From Gammaproteobacteria bacterium (lineage in GTDB: Bacteria > Pseudomonadota > Gammaproteobacteria > Pseudomonadales > Pseudohongiellaceae): 64,000 nt of DNA. The notes under the pieces are model-generated. The model was not told the origin of the DNA. It ran no database searches and saw only the letters and a list, made by a program, of their open reading frames with translations. The stretch spans positions 62,001 through 126,000 of the forward strand of contig JAQWQD010000041.1 in NCBI GenBank assembly GCA_029244985.1, in the 5' to 3' direction. Position numbers and translations under genes: made by a program. This document shows, piece after piece, positions 36,151 through 45,725 of this stretch. Position 1 is the first letter of the stretch. Every line of letters begins with the position of its first letter.

Positions 36151-37254
36151 ATGGATTCTGAAATCAACCATCTGATGAGCGCACTTAAGAAACAGCAAAT
36201 TAGTCGCCGAACTTTTCTAAGTTCCCTGACAGCCCTTGCAGTAGCAGGATTTAGCATAAAAGGCAGACAAAATTCTGCTTTCGCGGCGGCAAACTCCGCT
36301 CCACCCATTCCAGTGGAAGCGATTAACCATATGACTATTAGTGTATCTGACCCCACTGCATCAGTAGCCTGGTATCAGGGGCTCTTTGGTATGCCTATAG
36401 CCGCGCGACAAGGTGGAACAATCGTGTTACAGGTAGGGAATGGTCCTCAATTTATCGCCATAGGGGGGAGCCCTAGCGACAATCCCCGGATCACCCATTA
36501 TTGCCTCGAAGTGGACAACTTCGACCACGAGCGAATTGTGGAAATACTCGCAGAAAACGGTGTGGCGGCTACCGGTCAATCTGGACCATTAGAGTCGCGA
36601 GTAAGAATGCGGGGTGAAGAATTTGGTGGAGCGCCCTCCGGCTCACCAGAACTTTATTTCGGCGACCCGGACGGTATCGTCATACAGTTACAGGATTCCA
36701 GCTACTGCGGTGGTGCTGGCCTGCAAGGTGAAGAATGTTTAGCAACACCTGAACCCTCGCCAACTCCGGGTCTACTTAACTTAATTGAATTCAATCACTT
36801 TACATTGTTTGTAGAAGATCAACCCCGTTCCATTGAGTTCTATCAACGTCTATTCGGCATGCCCATTGATACTTATCAAGGCGCGCTGCCAGTAATGAGA
36901 ATTGGTTCTAGCAAACAGTTTCTTGCTCTACCTGCGGTTCCACCTTTGTCTGGCCGGATTCACCATGCATCTCTGGCAGTTGAAAATTTCGACGTCGATC
37001 AAATTTTTTCATTACTGGAAGGCTATGGCCTGACGATCCTAGGTGAGGCCGGAGGAGCCAATGGTCCTCTACAAGCCTATGTCACCATGCGTGGAGCCGA
37101 TCGCGGCGGCGCAACCGAAGGCACACCAGAACTATATTTCACTGATCCAGATGGCATCCTCATTCAATTACAAGACATTAGCTACTGCGGCGGCAATGGC
37201 TACCTCGGGGAAGAATGCGGAACCGTTGAAAACCCTACAGGAAGGAATATCTAG
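36151..37254 (+). CDS. Tat-exported protein with two VOC domains and repeated CGG..EEC tails
   Basis: The protein has 367 residues and a twin-arginine signal (R19-R20 in S-R-R-T-F-L-S-S-L) followed by two VOC domains that are copies of each other. Each starts N-H-M-T-I-S-V-S-D or N-H-F-T-L-F-V-E-D, has F-G-M-P-I, and ends D-P-D-G-(I)-x-I-Q-L-Q-D. Each domain is followed by a short cysteine-bearing tail: S-Y-C-G-G-x-G-x(2)-G-E-E-C, at about residues 184-198 and 344-356. The tails suggest a disulfide or metal site. AGGAG lies ahead of the ATG. It leads the plus-strand group of DUF1592/DUF1552/ankyrin/PQQ genes. The reaction is unknown. Confidence 0.85.
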   Translation: MDSEINHLMSALKKQQISRRTFLSSLTALAVAGFSIKGRQNSAFAAANSAPPIPVEAINHMTISVSDPTASVAWYQGLFGMPIAARQGGTIVLQVGNGPQFIAIGGSPSDNPRITHYCLEVDNFDHERIVEILAENGVAATGQSGPLESRVRMRGEEFGGAPSGSPELYFGDPDGIVIQLQDSSYCGGAGLQGEECLATPEPSPTPGLLNLIEFNHFTLFVEDQPRSIEFYQRLFGMPIDTYQGALPVMRIGSSKQFLALPAVPPLSGRIHHASLAVENFDVDQIFSLLEGYGLTILGEAGGANGPLQAYVTMRGADRGGATEGTPELYFTDPDGILIQLQDISYCGGNGYLGEECGTVENPTGRNI

Positions 37255-37420
37255 CTGCTTTGAATTATCATTGCTTGCAATCTGGAGGAAAGCCAACAAT
37301 GGCGAGGCGTTCACTTCTTTGAATTGTTCCAATTTGAGACTTCATACTAGCGGTCACCAGTGTTAGCCTACAGAATAGTTAAAAACTAATGCAAAAGTAG
37401 GCGACTTACTAAGATCAGTT

Positions 37421-39889
37421 ATGAATCGGCTTCTATCAACCTGTGTCTACCTAATAGTGTCCGGCCTCTATTTTGAGGCTGCCGCACAGCAACCTGCATC
37501 GCCCGCTCAGTTGTCTCCGCAACGCGCATTGTTGGATCAATATTGTGTTATCTGCCATAACCAAGCGATAGTTAATTCCGCTCCAATCGACAACGAAGGT
37601 CTGCAAACCACTCAATTGCGTAATCTCGGATTAACTCTTGATACAGAAAATGTTTCAAACCTCGCTGCAAATCCTGAGATTTGGGAAAAAGTTGTTAAGA
37701 AGCTTCGGGTCGGTGTCATGCCCCCACCTAACTATCCACGTCCTAATAAAGACAGTTATGAAGAATTTCGAACGTGGCTTGAATCTGGTTTGGATCAAGT
37801 GGCAGAAGCAAGAGTAGATCCAGGTCGAACTCAAGCATTCCATCGACTCAACCAAACTGAATACAGAAACGCCGTTAGAGATCTCTTAGACCTCGACATC
37901 AATGTCGCTGAACTTATCCCGCCTGATCCACCAGATCAATATGGTTTTGATAACAATGCTGAAGTCTTGGCGTTATCACCAGTGTTAGTAGAGCGCTATG
38001 TTTCGGCAGCACACAAGATCGCTGAATTAGCGGTAGGTGCAACGCCCAGAGGCGCTTCGATTAAAACTTATGATGTTCCGTTGAATCTTATTCAAGACGA
38101 TCGCCTAAACGATGAACTGCCTTTTGGTTCTCGCGGTGGCACTGCCATCGAACATATGTTTCCAGTTGACGGCGAATACCGGATTACGGTCAATCTACAA
38201 ACTAATTACGTGGACTTTGTTCGAGGGTATGACTTATCTCACGAAATGGAACTTAGTATCGACGGTGAACAACTAGAGACTTTCAGCTTCGGCGGGGACG
38301 CACCCGGAACACCAGCTCCCTACAGTTATGCTGGTAATATTCGCGGCAGCGATGACTGGGAAGAATTTATGATGGCCTTTGCCGATAAAGGCTTCGAAGT
38401 CTTAGTGTCAGTAAATGCTGGACCTCGAATAATTGGTGCTACTTTCCCGCGCGAGATGTGGGAACCTGAAGGTGTGCAACAACCGAGGTTATTTGGTTAC
38501 CACCTAGCCGTGACAGAACTGCCTGATGTTAATCCGAGTATCGGCAGCATTCAGATTGAGGGGCCCTTATCAGCAACGGGTCCTGGCGATACTCCAAGCC
38601 GGCGTCGCATTTTTTCCTGTAACCCGACGAGTAGCGATGAAGAACCGGCCTGTGCACGGGAAATTTTAAGCGACTTAGCGAAACTCGCCTATCGTCGACC
38701 GATTAACGAACAGGATATCGCGGGACTTATGGACTTTTATAATCAAGGTTATCGCGAAAGTAACTTTGAAACAGGCATTCAATTTGCCTTAGAGCGATTG
38801 CTAGTTTCTCCTGACTTTTTGTTTCGAATTGAACAAGACCCTGTCAATGCGCAACCAGGAACCATGTATGCCATTAGCGATATCGAATTAGCATCCAGGC
38901 TTTCATTTTTCCTTTGGAGTAGCTTGCCTGATGCTGAACTTCTAGATGCAGTTGAACGCGGCTCTTTAAAACAACCGGCTCAACTCGAGGAGCAAGTACA
39001 TCGGATGATGGCTGATGCTCGTGCCGATGCCTTTGTCGAAAATTTTGTTGGCCAATGGCTATACTTACGCAACCTCGATGGAATTTATCCGGACCCCGCT
39101 AGATTCCCAGAGTTCGATGAGAACTTGCGTAAAGCGTTTCAGCGTGAAACAGAATTATTCATCGATGATCAAATTCGTTCCGATAATAGTCTGCTAGAAC
39201 TACTAAGCGCTGATTATACTTTCGTTAACGAACGTCTCGCACAGCATTACAATATTCCTGGTATCTACGGCAGCCGTTATCGCAAGGTGAATCTAGAGGA
39301 TGACCAACGTGGCGGCCTACTTGGTCATGGCAGTTTGATGATGGTAACTTCTTACCCTAATCGAACATCGCCTGTATTACGTGGTAAATTTGTGCTTGAA
39401 AATTTATTAGGTGGGCCTCCTCCAGAACCTCCACCGAATGTACCAGCACTTGAAGAAACGAACGAAGACGGAAGAGTGCTAACGATGCGTGAAGCAATGG
39501 CAATGCATCGAGAAAATCCTGCCTGTCGAGTTTGCCATGCGGCCATGGACCCGATTGGGTTCTCACTTGAGAACTACGATGCAATAGGCAAATGGCGACA
39601 ACAATTTGCAGGTCAGGAAATTGATGCCTCAGGGCTGCTTCCGGATGGCAGTACCTTTGATGGCCCAGACGGATTGAAAAATCTTTTACTGAACAGACCC
39701 GATGACTTTGTTGGCACTGTGACCGAGAAACTTTTGACCTTCGCCCTTGGGCGCAATCTCGAATACTATGACATGCCCTCAGTGCGTTCAATTGTGCGCA
39801 CAGCGGCGGAAGATAACTATAGCTGGTCGTCAATAATTTTAGGCGTAATCAAAAGCACTCCATTCCAAATGCGGAGAACTGAGTTATGA
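37421..39889 (+). CDS. DUF1587/1592/1588/1585 multidomain c-type cytochrome protein
   Basis: This 822-residue exported protein has a signal peptide (cleavage near E-A-A-A-Q) and an N-terminal cytochrome motif C42-V-I-C45-H46 with M-P-P-P in the following segment. The planctomycete-type domain series follows: DUF1587 (F-H-R-L-N-Q-T-E-Y-R-N-A-V-R-D-L-L), DUF1595/1592 (L-A-K-L-A-Y-R-R-P, then F-L-W-S-S-L-P-D-A-E-L-L), DUF1588 (R-T-S-P-V-L-R-G-K-F, C-R-V-C-H, D-P-I-G-F-S-L-E-N-Y-D-A-I-G) and DUF1585 (F-A-L-G-R-N-L-E-Y-Y-D). The second CxxCH is part of the DUF1588 signature. It is coupled to the next gene by an ATGA overlap. Function unknown; redox or polymer turnover has been suggested. Confidence 0.9.
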   Translation: MNRLLSTCVYLIVSGLYFEAAAQQPASPAQLSPQRALLDQYCVICHNQAIVNSAPIDNEGLQTTQLRNLGLTLDTENVSNLAANPEIWEKVVKKLRVGVMPPPNYPRPNKDSYEEFRTWLESGLDQVAEARVDPGRTQAFHRLNQTEYRNAVRDLLDLDINVAELIPPDPPDQYGFDNNAEVLALSPVLVERYVSAAHKIAELAVGATPRGASIKTYDVPLNLIQDDRLNDELPFGSRGGTAIEHMFPVDGEYRITVNLQTNYVDFVRGYDLSHEMELSIDGEQLETFSFGGDAPGTPAPYSYAGNIRGSDDWEEFMMAFADKGFEVLVSVNAGPRIIGATFPREMWEPEGVQQPRLFGYHLAVTELPDVNPSIGSIQIEGPLSATGPGDTPSRRRIFSCNPTSSDEEPACAREILSDLAKLAYRRPINEQDIAGLMDFYNQGYRESNFETGIQFALERLLVSPDFLFRIEQDPVNAQPGTMYAISDIELASRLSFFLWSSLPDAELLDAVERGSLKQPAQLEEQVHRMMADARADAFVENFVGQWLYLRNLDGIYPDPARFPEFDENLRKAFQRETELFIDDQIRSDNSLLELLSADYTFVNERLAQHYNIPGIYGSRYRKVNLEDDQRGGLLGHGSLMMVTSYPNRTSPVLRGKFVLENLLGGPPPEPPPNVPALEETNEDGRVLTMREAMAMHRENPACRVCHAAMDPIGFSLENYDAIGKWRQQFAGQEIDASGLLPDGSTFDGPDGLKNLLLNRPDDFVGTVTEKLLTFALGRNLEYYDMPSVRSIVRTAAEDNYSWSSIILGVIKSTPFQMRRTEL

Positions 39890-41220
39890 ATATCTTTAAA
39901 AAAACCTTACCAAGGCGAACATTGCTCCGCGGGCTTGGTACCAGCATAGCGCTTCCCCTGCTAGACAGCATGGTCCCGGCACTCTCCTCTGCATCAGCAC
40001 AAGAAGCGCAGCCGGCAAAGCGGCTCGGTGTCGTTTACGTGCCGAACGGTATGGCAATGAAATCATGGACTCCAGCAACGGAAGGAGCGAATTTTGAAAT
40101 AACAAGAATTCTTGAGCCCATGGCTGCCTATCAAGACCGCATGACGGTAATAACAGGGCTCAATGGTGCACAGAGCAACGCAGGAGTTCACGCCAGTGCA
40201 TCAACACGATTTCTCACTGGCGCAATTCCCGCGCGGACTGAGTCAGATCTGCAAGCGGCAATATCTATAGATCAATTGGTGGCGCGCCAATTCAGGCGAG
40301 TCACTCAACTCGGCTCATTAGAACTCGCTCTCGACCAAAATGATGTATTTGGTTCTTGTGACATTGGTTTTAGCTGTCAGTACACCAGCACTATCGCCTG
40401 GCGCGACGCCAATACGCCGCTGCCAATGGAAACTAATCCGCGCCTAGTCTTTGAACGTTTGTTCGGTGATATCGGCACTACAGACCCTGCTGTTCGCTTG
40501 CAGCGCATTCGAAAGGATCGGAGTTTACTCGATGCAGTCACCGAACGAGCGGACGAACTGAATCGTTCCGTTGGCGCAAGCGACCGCGCAAAACTAGATC
40601 AATACCTAGATGCAGTGCGCGATGTTGAGCGAAGAATCCAGATGGCAGAAACACAAAGCAATCGTCAAATTCCGGAAGTAGAACAACCCTCTGGAATTCC
40701 AGATACCTATGAAGAACATGCCAAACTAATGTTCGATATGCAGGTGCTTGCCTATCAAACAGATCTGACTAGAGTCATAACATTTATGTTAGGGCGTGAA
40801 CTAAGTGGGCGAACTTATGCTGAAATCGGTGTACCAGATTCTCATCATCCAACCTCGCATCACCGCGATGATCCAGTACTTTATGAAAAGGTCACTAAGA
40901 TAAACGAATTCCATACACGGCTATTTGCAAGTTATCTGGACAAACTTGATGCTACTTCTGATGGCAATGGGTCCCTGTTAGATAATATGCTTCTGCTTTA
41001 CGGTGCTGGCATGTCTGATAGTAACCAACACAGTAACGCTGGACTTCCTTTAGCACTGCTCGGAGGCGGAGCCGGAACACTCAATGGAGGGCGGCACCTT
41101 CGCTATAAGGAAGGTACTCCAATTACTAATCTGCACCTGACTATGCTGGACAAAATGGGCGTGTCTGCAGATAACTTAGGTTATAGCAGAGACAACCTTG
41201 AACTTTTAGCTGAAGTGTAA
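39886..41220 (+). CDS. Tat-exported DUF1552 protein
   Basis: This 444-residue protein has a twin-arginine signal (L-P-R-R-T-L-L-R-G-L-G) and a DUF1552 domain related to the DUF1501/sulfatase-like alkaline phosphatase fold. Recognisable segments are R-L-G-V-V-Y-V-P-N-G-M, V-I-T-G-L-N, H-A-S-A-S-T-R-F-L-T-G, and near the end D-N-M-L-L-L-Y-G-A-G-M-S-D-S-N-Q-H and L-P-L-A-L-L-G-G-G-A-G. DUF1552 genes nearly always pair with DUF1592 cytochromes, and here they overlap by four bases. The substrate is unknown. Confidence 0.9.
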   Translation: MNIFKKTLPRRTLLRGLGTSIALPLLDSMVPALSSASAQEAQPAKRLGVVYVPNGMAMKSWTPATEGANFEITRILEPMAAYQDRMTVITGLNGAQSNAGVHASASTRFLTGAIPARTESDLQAAISIDQLVARQFRRVTQLGSLELALDQNDVFGSCDIGFSCQYTSTIAWRDANTPLPMETNPRLVFERLFGDIGTTDPAVRLQRIRKDRSLLDAVTERADELNRSVGASDRAKLDQYLDAVRDVERRIQMAETQSNRQIPEVEQPSGIPDTYEEHAKLMFDMQVLAYQTDLTRVITFMLGRELSGRTYAEIGVPDSHHPTSHHRDDPVLYEKVTKINEFHTRLFASYLDKLDATSDGNGSLLDNMLLLYGAGMSDSNQHSNAGLPLALLGGGAGTLNGGRHLRYKEGTPITNLHLTMLDKMGVSADNLGYSRDNLELLAEV

Positions 41221-41233
41221 TTTAGACCTGAAT

Positions 41234-42796
41234 ATGATTGTTAGGAATTTGAAGCTCTCTAAAATCTACCTGCCAGTATTGCTGACTGTCTTCTTCATCG
41301 TTGTAAGCGATTTAGCCCAAGCTGAAAATTCTGAACTCATTAAAACAGCCAAGTATTCAACCGCTGAGGCTGTTCAATTACTATTGAAAGGCGGGGCAGA
41401 CCCAAATTTACGCCAAACTGATGGCGCCACTGCGTTGCATTGGGCTACCTATCGAGAAAATCTTGCCATGGTAAACTCGCTCATTGCTGCAGGCGCTAAT
41501 GTGAACGCGGTTAACCGCTTAAATGCTTCATCGCTTTATCTTGCTGCAAAAGCAGGTAATGCAGAATTAATCGCGATTCTTTTAAAGGCAGGCGCTACCC
41601 CAAACCAAGAGTTAACATTAGGCGAAACCGCTGTCATGACCGCAGCGCGAGCGGGTTCGGCAGCAGGTGTTCAATATCTGATTGATGCCGGGGCTGATGT
41701 TAATGCAATAGAAAATTCACGAGAACAAACTGCTCTAATGTGGGCAGCAGCGCAAGGGCATATTGGAGTGGTATCAGCGCTAGTTAATGCTGGCGCTGAT
41801 TTGGAAGCACGTTCCAAGGAGCGTCCAAGGCTAATGTTTGCTGATGCCACAAATGGTGGCGCCTTTGATCAAGGAATTAACGAACTATTAGGTGGTTTTT
41901 CTCCGCTGTTGTTCGCAGCTCGAGAGGGTCATACCGACGTAGCTCGTTTGCTCCTTAACGCTGGGGCGGAGATTAATAGTATTGCTGCGAATGGTACCAG
42001 TCCGTTAGTCGTTGCCGCGCACAGTGGTCATTCAGATATGGCGCAAATGCTAATAGAAAAGGGTGCCGACACAAATCTGATTGGCGCTGGCTATAACGCC
42101 CTTCATGCAGCAATTCTGCGAGGCGATCTTGATACAGTTGTCGCACTTTTAAAACATGGCGCAGATCCAGATACACGACTGCAAAAACCTAACCCAGTCC
42201 AGCGAGCAAGCGAAGATTGGGCTCTAAAAACCCCTTTAGTTGGAGCCACACCGTTTTGGATTGCTGCCAATTTTAGAGAAGCAGAGATTATGCGTGTGCT
42301 AGCCAATGGTGGCGCGGATCCAATGCTTGCTAATCAAGAACAGTGGAGTAGGCCGAGAGAGCGTGCAGATCGCGCTTCCTACACCCCACAGGCCATCGGC
42401 GGATTTGCTAGCACTGTGCAGGCTGCCATTATAGGCGATAGCACACGCGGTAGATTCTACGTCCAGCCAAATTCAGATCCTGCCGGCGAAGAACGATTAG
42501 CACTAGCGGCAGTGATCGCGGCAGCGGACCTTGGTGTTAACTTGAATCATAGGGACCACAATGGGGCGACAGCAATGCATGATGCTGCCGCTAGAGGATT
42601 ACCCAACATAATACGAGAATTGGCCGGGCGTGGTGCTGATGTAAATGCACTGAATAATCGCGGTATGACACCCCTGGACCTAGCCTTAAGGGCGGAAAGA
42701 CGGCCAAATTTTTTTGGCTTTGATCTTTCTGTACCTGGTTCAAGTGCCAGTGACGTGCTGCAAGAGTTCGGCGGGGTTAGTTCGAGCGCACTATAA
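41234..42796 (+). CDS. Exported ankyrin-repeat protein
   Basis: The protein has 520 residues with a signal peptide (cleavage near A-Q-A-E) and about eleven ankyrin repeats, each marked by G-A-(D/N)-x-N and T-A-L-H-W-A or T-P-L-x-x-A. Repeats fill nearly the whole length, with a degenerate section about residues 310-430. It begins 13 bases after the DUF1552 stop, so it is in the same operon. Exported ankyrin proteins may be scaffolds for periplasmic complexes; here the obvious partners are the DUF1592 cytochrome and DUF1552 protein. Confidence 0.9.
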   Translation: MIVRNLKLSKIYLPVLLTVFFIVVSDLAQAENSELIKTAKYSTAEAVQLLLKGGADPNLRQTDGATALHWATYRENLAMVNSLIAAGANVNAVNRLNASSLYLAAKAGNAELIAILLKAGATPNQELTLGETAVMTAARAGSAAGVQYLIDAGADVNAIENSREQTALMWAAAQGHIGVVSALVNAGADLEARSKERPRLMFADATNGGAFDQGINELLGGFSPLLFAAREGHTDVARLLLNAGAEINSIAANGTSPLVVAAHSGHSDMAQMLIEKGADTNLIGAGYNALHAAILRGDLDTVVALLKHGADPDTRLQKPNPVQRASEDWALKTPLVGATPFWIAANFREAEIMRVLANGGADPMLANQEQWSRPRERADRASYTPQAIGGFASTVQAAIIGDSTRGRFYVQPNSDPAGEERLALAAVIAAADLGVNLNHRDHNGATAMHDAAARGLPNIIRELAGRGADVNALNNRGMTPLDLALRAERRPNFFGFDLSVPGSSASDVLQEFGGVSSSAL

Positions 42797-42942
42797 CCTT
42801 TGCTTAACTTAATAATATATTCGCCCTGCCCAGAAGCAGCCCTATACCTGGAATAAGCATCTTTCAAAAAAAACCGGGAATCTATAAAATCTCCGCAATG
42901 ATTAAAAACTTCTATAATTTTCCATCTACGGAGGGAACGAAG

Positions 42943-44979
42943 ATGAATGCATGTACTAAAAAATCTGCTGGCTCAAGAGCTATTAGGCTGAGCTGCTTGG
43001 CTGTCATATTCGGATTAGTACCACAATTTAGTATGGGCCAGAATTTAGTTACCGGAGATACCGCGGAATGGTTCACCCTCGGCGGTGACTACGCGCACAC
43101 CCGGTACACTCCAGCAGACGAAATTACGGCGGAGAACTTTGATGAACTCGAAGTAGCCTGGGAATGGGATGGATCTAGCTTTAATGGCTATAGCGGTCGC
43201 TCAACACCGACTTATGTCGATGGAAAGCTTTTTACTGTGTCGGGTCCACGCAGAAATGTTGTCGCCATCGACCCAAAGACTGGCGAAACTTTGTGGGCAT
43301 ATCGCCTACCTAATACTCCGCGCTGGGAATACTCTATGCGTGCGTCTTACGGCAAGGGTATTGCCTACTCGCGCATCGACGGCAAAGGCGTAATCTACAT
43401 TTCCACTCCTGGTTTTTTTCTAGTTGCACTTGATGCGCAAACTGGGCGGCCGCTAGAAGGTTTTGGTGGACAAGTGCCAATCCCAGATTTTCCAGAAACC
43501 GGCGTTGTCGATATGCTCGCTGACCTAGGACATCCCTACGATCCTTATGAAGGAATTCCGTTAGAGACTGGATACATTACTGCGTCTTCTCCACCGATTG
43601 TGGTTAATGACACTATTGTCGTTGGCAACTCAGCAGAGCAAGGGTATTTGCAAGCAAGGGTAGAAAACATACCTGGTGATATTCTCGCCTATGACAAACA
43701 CACCGGTGAATTTAAATGGAAGTTTAATGTAATCCCACGTCCTGGTGAATATGGCCATGAAACATGGGAAAACGATGCCTGGCAATGGACTGGCGATGTT
43801 TCTTCTTGGGCGCCATTAACAGCAGACCCTGAAAACAATATTGTTTACGTGCCGACCAATCCACCAACGATTGATTACTACGGTGGTTTTCGTCCTGGTG
43901 ATGGGTTGTTTGGCACCAGTGTCATTGCCTTAGATACGGAAACCGGAGATCGTCGCTGGCACTTTCAGACTGTTAAGCATGATGTTTGGAACTATGACAA
44001 TCCGGCCGCACCGATCCAATTAGATTTAAATTTACCCGGCAGAGGCACAGTTCCGGCAGTCGCACAGGTAACTAAGCAGGGCTTTGTTTACACCTTCGAC
44101 AGACTGACAGGCGAACCAATTTGGCCGATGGAGAATCGTCCAGTTCCTGCTTCCAGTGTGCCCGGCGAAAAACTAGCGACAACCCAACCTTTTCCAACTA
44201 AGCCTCCGCCTTTTGAAATGCAGGGAATTAGCGAACAAGACTTGGTTGACTACACGCCCGAATTACGTCGTGAGGCTTTAGAGGTAATGTCCAGCTATAA
44301 AATGGGACCACTATTTAATCCGCCAATTCATGATGAGAATACCGAAGGATTAATTAGTGCCGCCATGTGCCCAGGCGATGGTGGTGGTGCAAATATTTAT
44401 GCACCCCCCGCAGCTGATCCCACCACTGGTTTTCTCTATGTACCTTCTGCAAACAACTGTAGTTGGCAACGAGTAATTCCTGGTGAAGAAGCCGATGCCC
44501 GCATCGACAAGCCCACTGGAACTACCTTCGCGGCCTATGCTAATGGCGCCGGTGGCAGACCACCGCGCATGCCTTCTGGCCTTCCTTATGTTAAGCCACC
44601 TTACAGCACTGTAACTGCCTATGACATGAACACCGGCGAGATTGCTTTTAGAATTCCTGCTGGTGAAACACCGGATCGAGTTCGCAACAATCCAGCATTG
44701 GAAGGAATCGATGTCGGTGATACTGGAAGCGGTCGGGCTCCTTCAATGGTCGCAACTGCAAACATGCTAATTTACGCCTCTGTGGACCACGATGGCCAAA
44801 CCCCCTTGCTATATGCAGTAGATAAACAGACCGGTGAGCGACTAGGCAGAATTGAAGCCCCTGCAGAAACCCGCTATGGCATGAGCTCCTGGATGCATGA
44901 AGGGCATCAGTATGTCATCTTGCAAACTGGCGCCAAGCTGACAGCAATGGCGTTGCCCGCAGCATCTGCAGATCATTAA
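42943..44979 (+). CDS. Periplasmic PQQ-dependent dehydrogenase
   Basis: ATG 42943 is chosen because GGAGG lies 8 bases upstream; the frame is open to 42898. The protein of about 678 residues has a signal peptide (cleavage near M-G-Q) and an eight-bladed quinoprotein propeller related to 30295-32304. Both share W-x-x-L-G-G-D-Y-x-H-T-R-Y-T, K-H-D-V-W-N-Y-D-N-P-A-A-P, F-D-R-L-T-G-E-P-I-W-P and T-Q-P-F-P-T-K-P-P. It has two extra cysteines (A-A-M-C-P-G-D and N-N-C-S-W) that could form a disulfide. No heme domain. It closes the DUF1592/DUF1552/ankyrin group and may be transcribed with it or from its own promoter. Confidence 0.92.
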   Translation: MNACTKKSAGSRAIRLSCLAVIFGLVPQFSMGQNLVTGDTAEWFTLGGDYAHTRYTPADEITAENFDELEVAWEWDGSSFNGYSGRSTPTYVDGKLFTVSGPRRNVVAIDPKTGETLWAYRLPNTPRWEYSMRASYGKGIAYSRIDGKGVIYISTPGFFLVALDAQTGRPLEGFGGQVPIPDFPETGVVDMLADLGHPYDPYEGIPLETGYITASSPPIVVNDTIVVGNSAEQGYLQARVENIPGDILAYDKHTGEFKWKFNVIPRPGEYGHETWENDAWQWTGDVSSWAPLTADPENNIVYVPTNPPTIDYYGGFRPGDGLFGTSVIALDTETGDRRWHFQTVKHDVWNYDNPAAPIQLDLNLPGRGTVPAVAQVTKQGFVYTFDRLTGEPIWPMENRPVPASSVPGEKLATTQPFPTKPPPFEMQGISEQDLVDYTPELRREALEVMSSYKMGPLFNPPIHDENTEGLISAAMCPGDGGGANIYAPPAADPTTGFLYVPSANNCSWQRVIPGEEADARIDKPTGTTFAAYANGAGGRPPRMPSGLPYVKPPYSTVTAYDMNTGEIAFRIPAGETPDRVRNNPALEGIDVGDTGSGRAPSMVATANMLIYASVDHDGQTPLLYAVDKQTGERLGRIEAPAETRYGMSSWMHEGHQYVILQTGAKLTAMALPAASADH

Positions 44980-45079
44980 TTAGGTCGTAGCGGAAAGAAA
45001 GATCAACACGCTCTACTAGCAGCTAAAAGGGTGGAGGGGTTAATTACCTTGCCGCCTCTTTAGTTGTCTACTCTTAGGG

Positions 45080-45721
45080 CTATTCTGGGAGTTGGCAAAT
45101 TCTCTCCATTGAGGTTGTTCCGATTCCCGGATACTCCCATTTTAATACGTCGCCTTCCATATACCTCTTTACAACCGGCACCAAACCAACAGCATTGAAT
45201 TGAAGTCGGCCATCTATCCACTTAGTCGTTGCACTGGTACGTATGCAAAAATTAAATGAGCCCAAAGTCACTGGACGCACGTCATTTGAGGCGCCAGATA
45301 ATTTACCGTCTGTTGTCATGTCATGAACCACACCAGAGGAAGTCACAACATAACGGTTGCCACACTGCTCGATTCTTTCGATATGGCCTAGGCTGCCATC
45401 ACTTCTGCTCCTAGCCATCCAGAGTCCTCGCATATCAGTTGCGCCTTCCGGCAAAGGTTCAGTGCAACCCGCGAGGAACGGTTTTGGGAATACTTCGTAG
45501 CCACAATTTGGGGTATGCCCTTGAGGAATTTCTTTTGCTAGTAACCCGGAACCATCGAGAATGGGGAGCTGACAATAATTTATAGCTTGCGCACTACCTT
45601 CATAGACATGATCTGGAGTTAGGTTACCTGGGCGTGGGAAAAACAGAAGAGCAAGCACAAATAGAACAGGTATGGAAACTAGAACCCCCAAGAAAATCAA
45701 AAGCCCTCGTTTCCAATTCAC
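45080..45721 (-). CDS. Exported or membrane-anchored cysteine-rich protein, unknown family
   Basis: The protein has 213 residues with one strong hydrophobic segment at the N-terminus (about residues 6-27) and a globular exterior domain. Six cysteines lie outside the membrane segment (in N-Y-C-Q, P-N-C-G, A-G-C-T, E-Q-C-G, N-F-C-I and R-I-C-Q), which suggests disulfides. The start is GTG 45721, only 4 bases past the stop of the selenoprotein, so the two are co-translated. I do not recognise a family. Its link to the TRAP/selenoprotein operon is the only functional clue. Confidence 0.7.
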   Translation of the reverse strand: MNWKRGLLIFLGVLVSIPVLFVLALLFFPRPGNLTPDHVYEGSAQAINYCQLPILDGSGLLAKEIPQGHTPNCGYEVFPKPFLAGCTEPLPEGATDMRGLWMARSRSDGSLGHIERIEQCGNRYVVTSSGVVHDMTTDGKLSGASNDVRPVTLGSFNFCIRTSATTKWIDGRLQFNAVGLVPVVKRYMEGDVLKWEYPGIGTTSMERICQLPE

Positions 45722-45725
45722 CGCT

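Noticed and set aside
39357-39833. 158-codon minus-strand ORF
   Set aside because: It is antisense to the well-conserved DUF1588/1585 region and rich in Cys, His and Arg typical of shadow frames.
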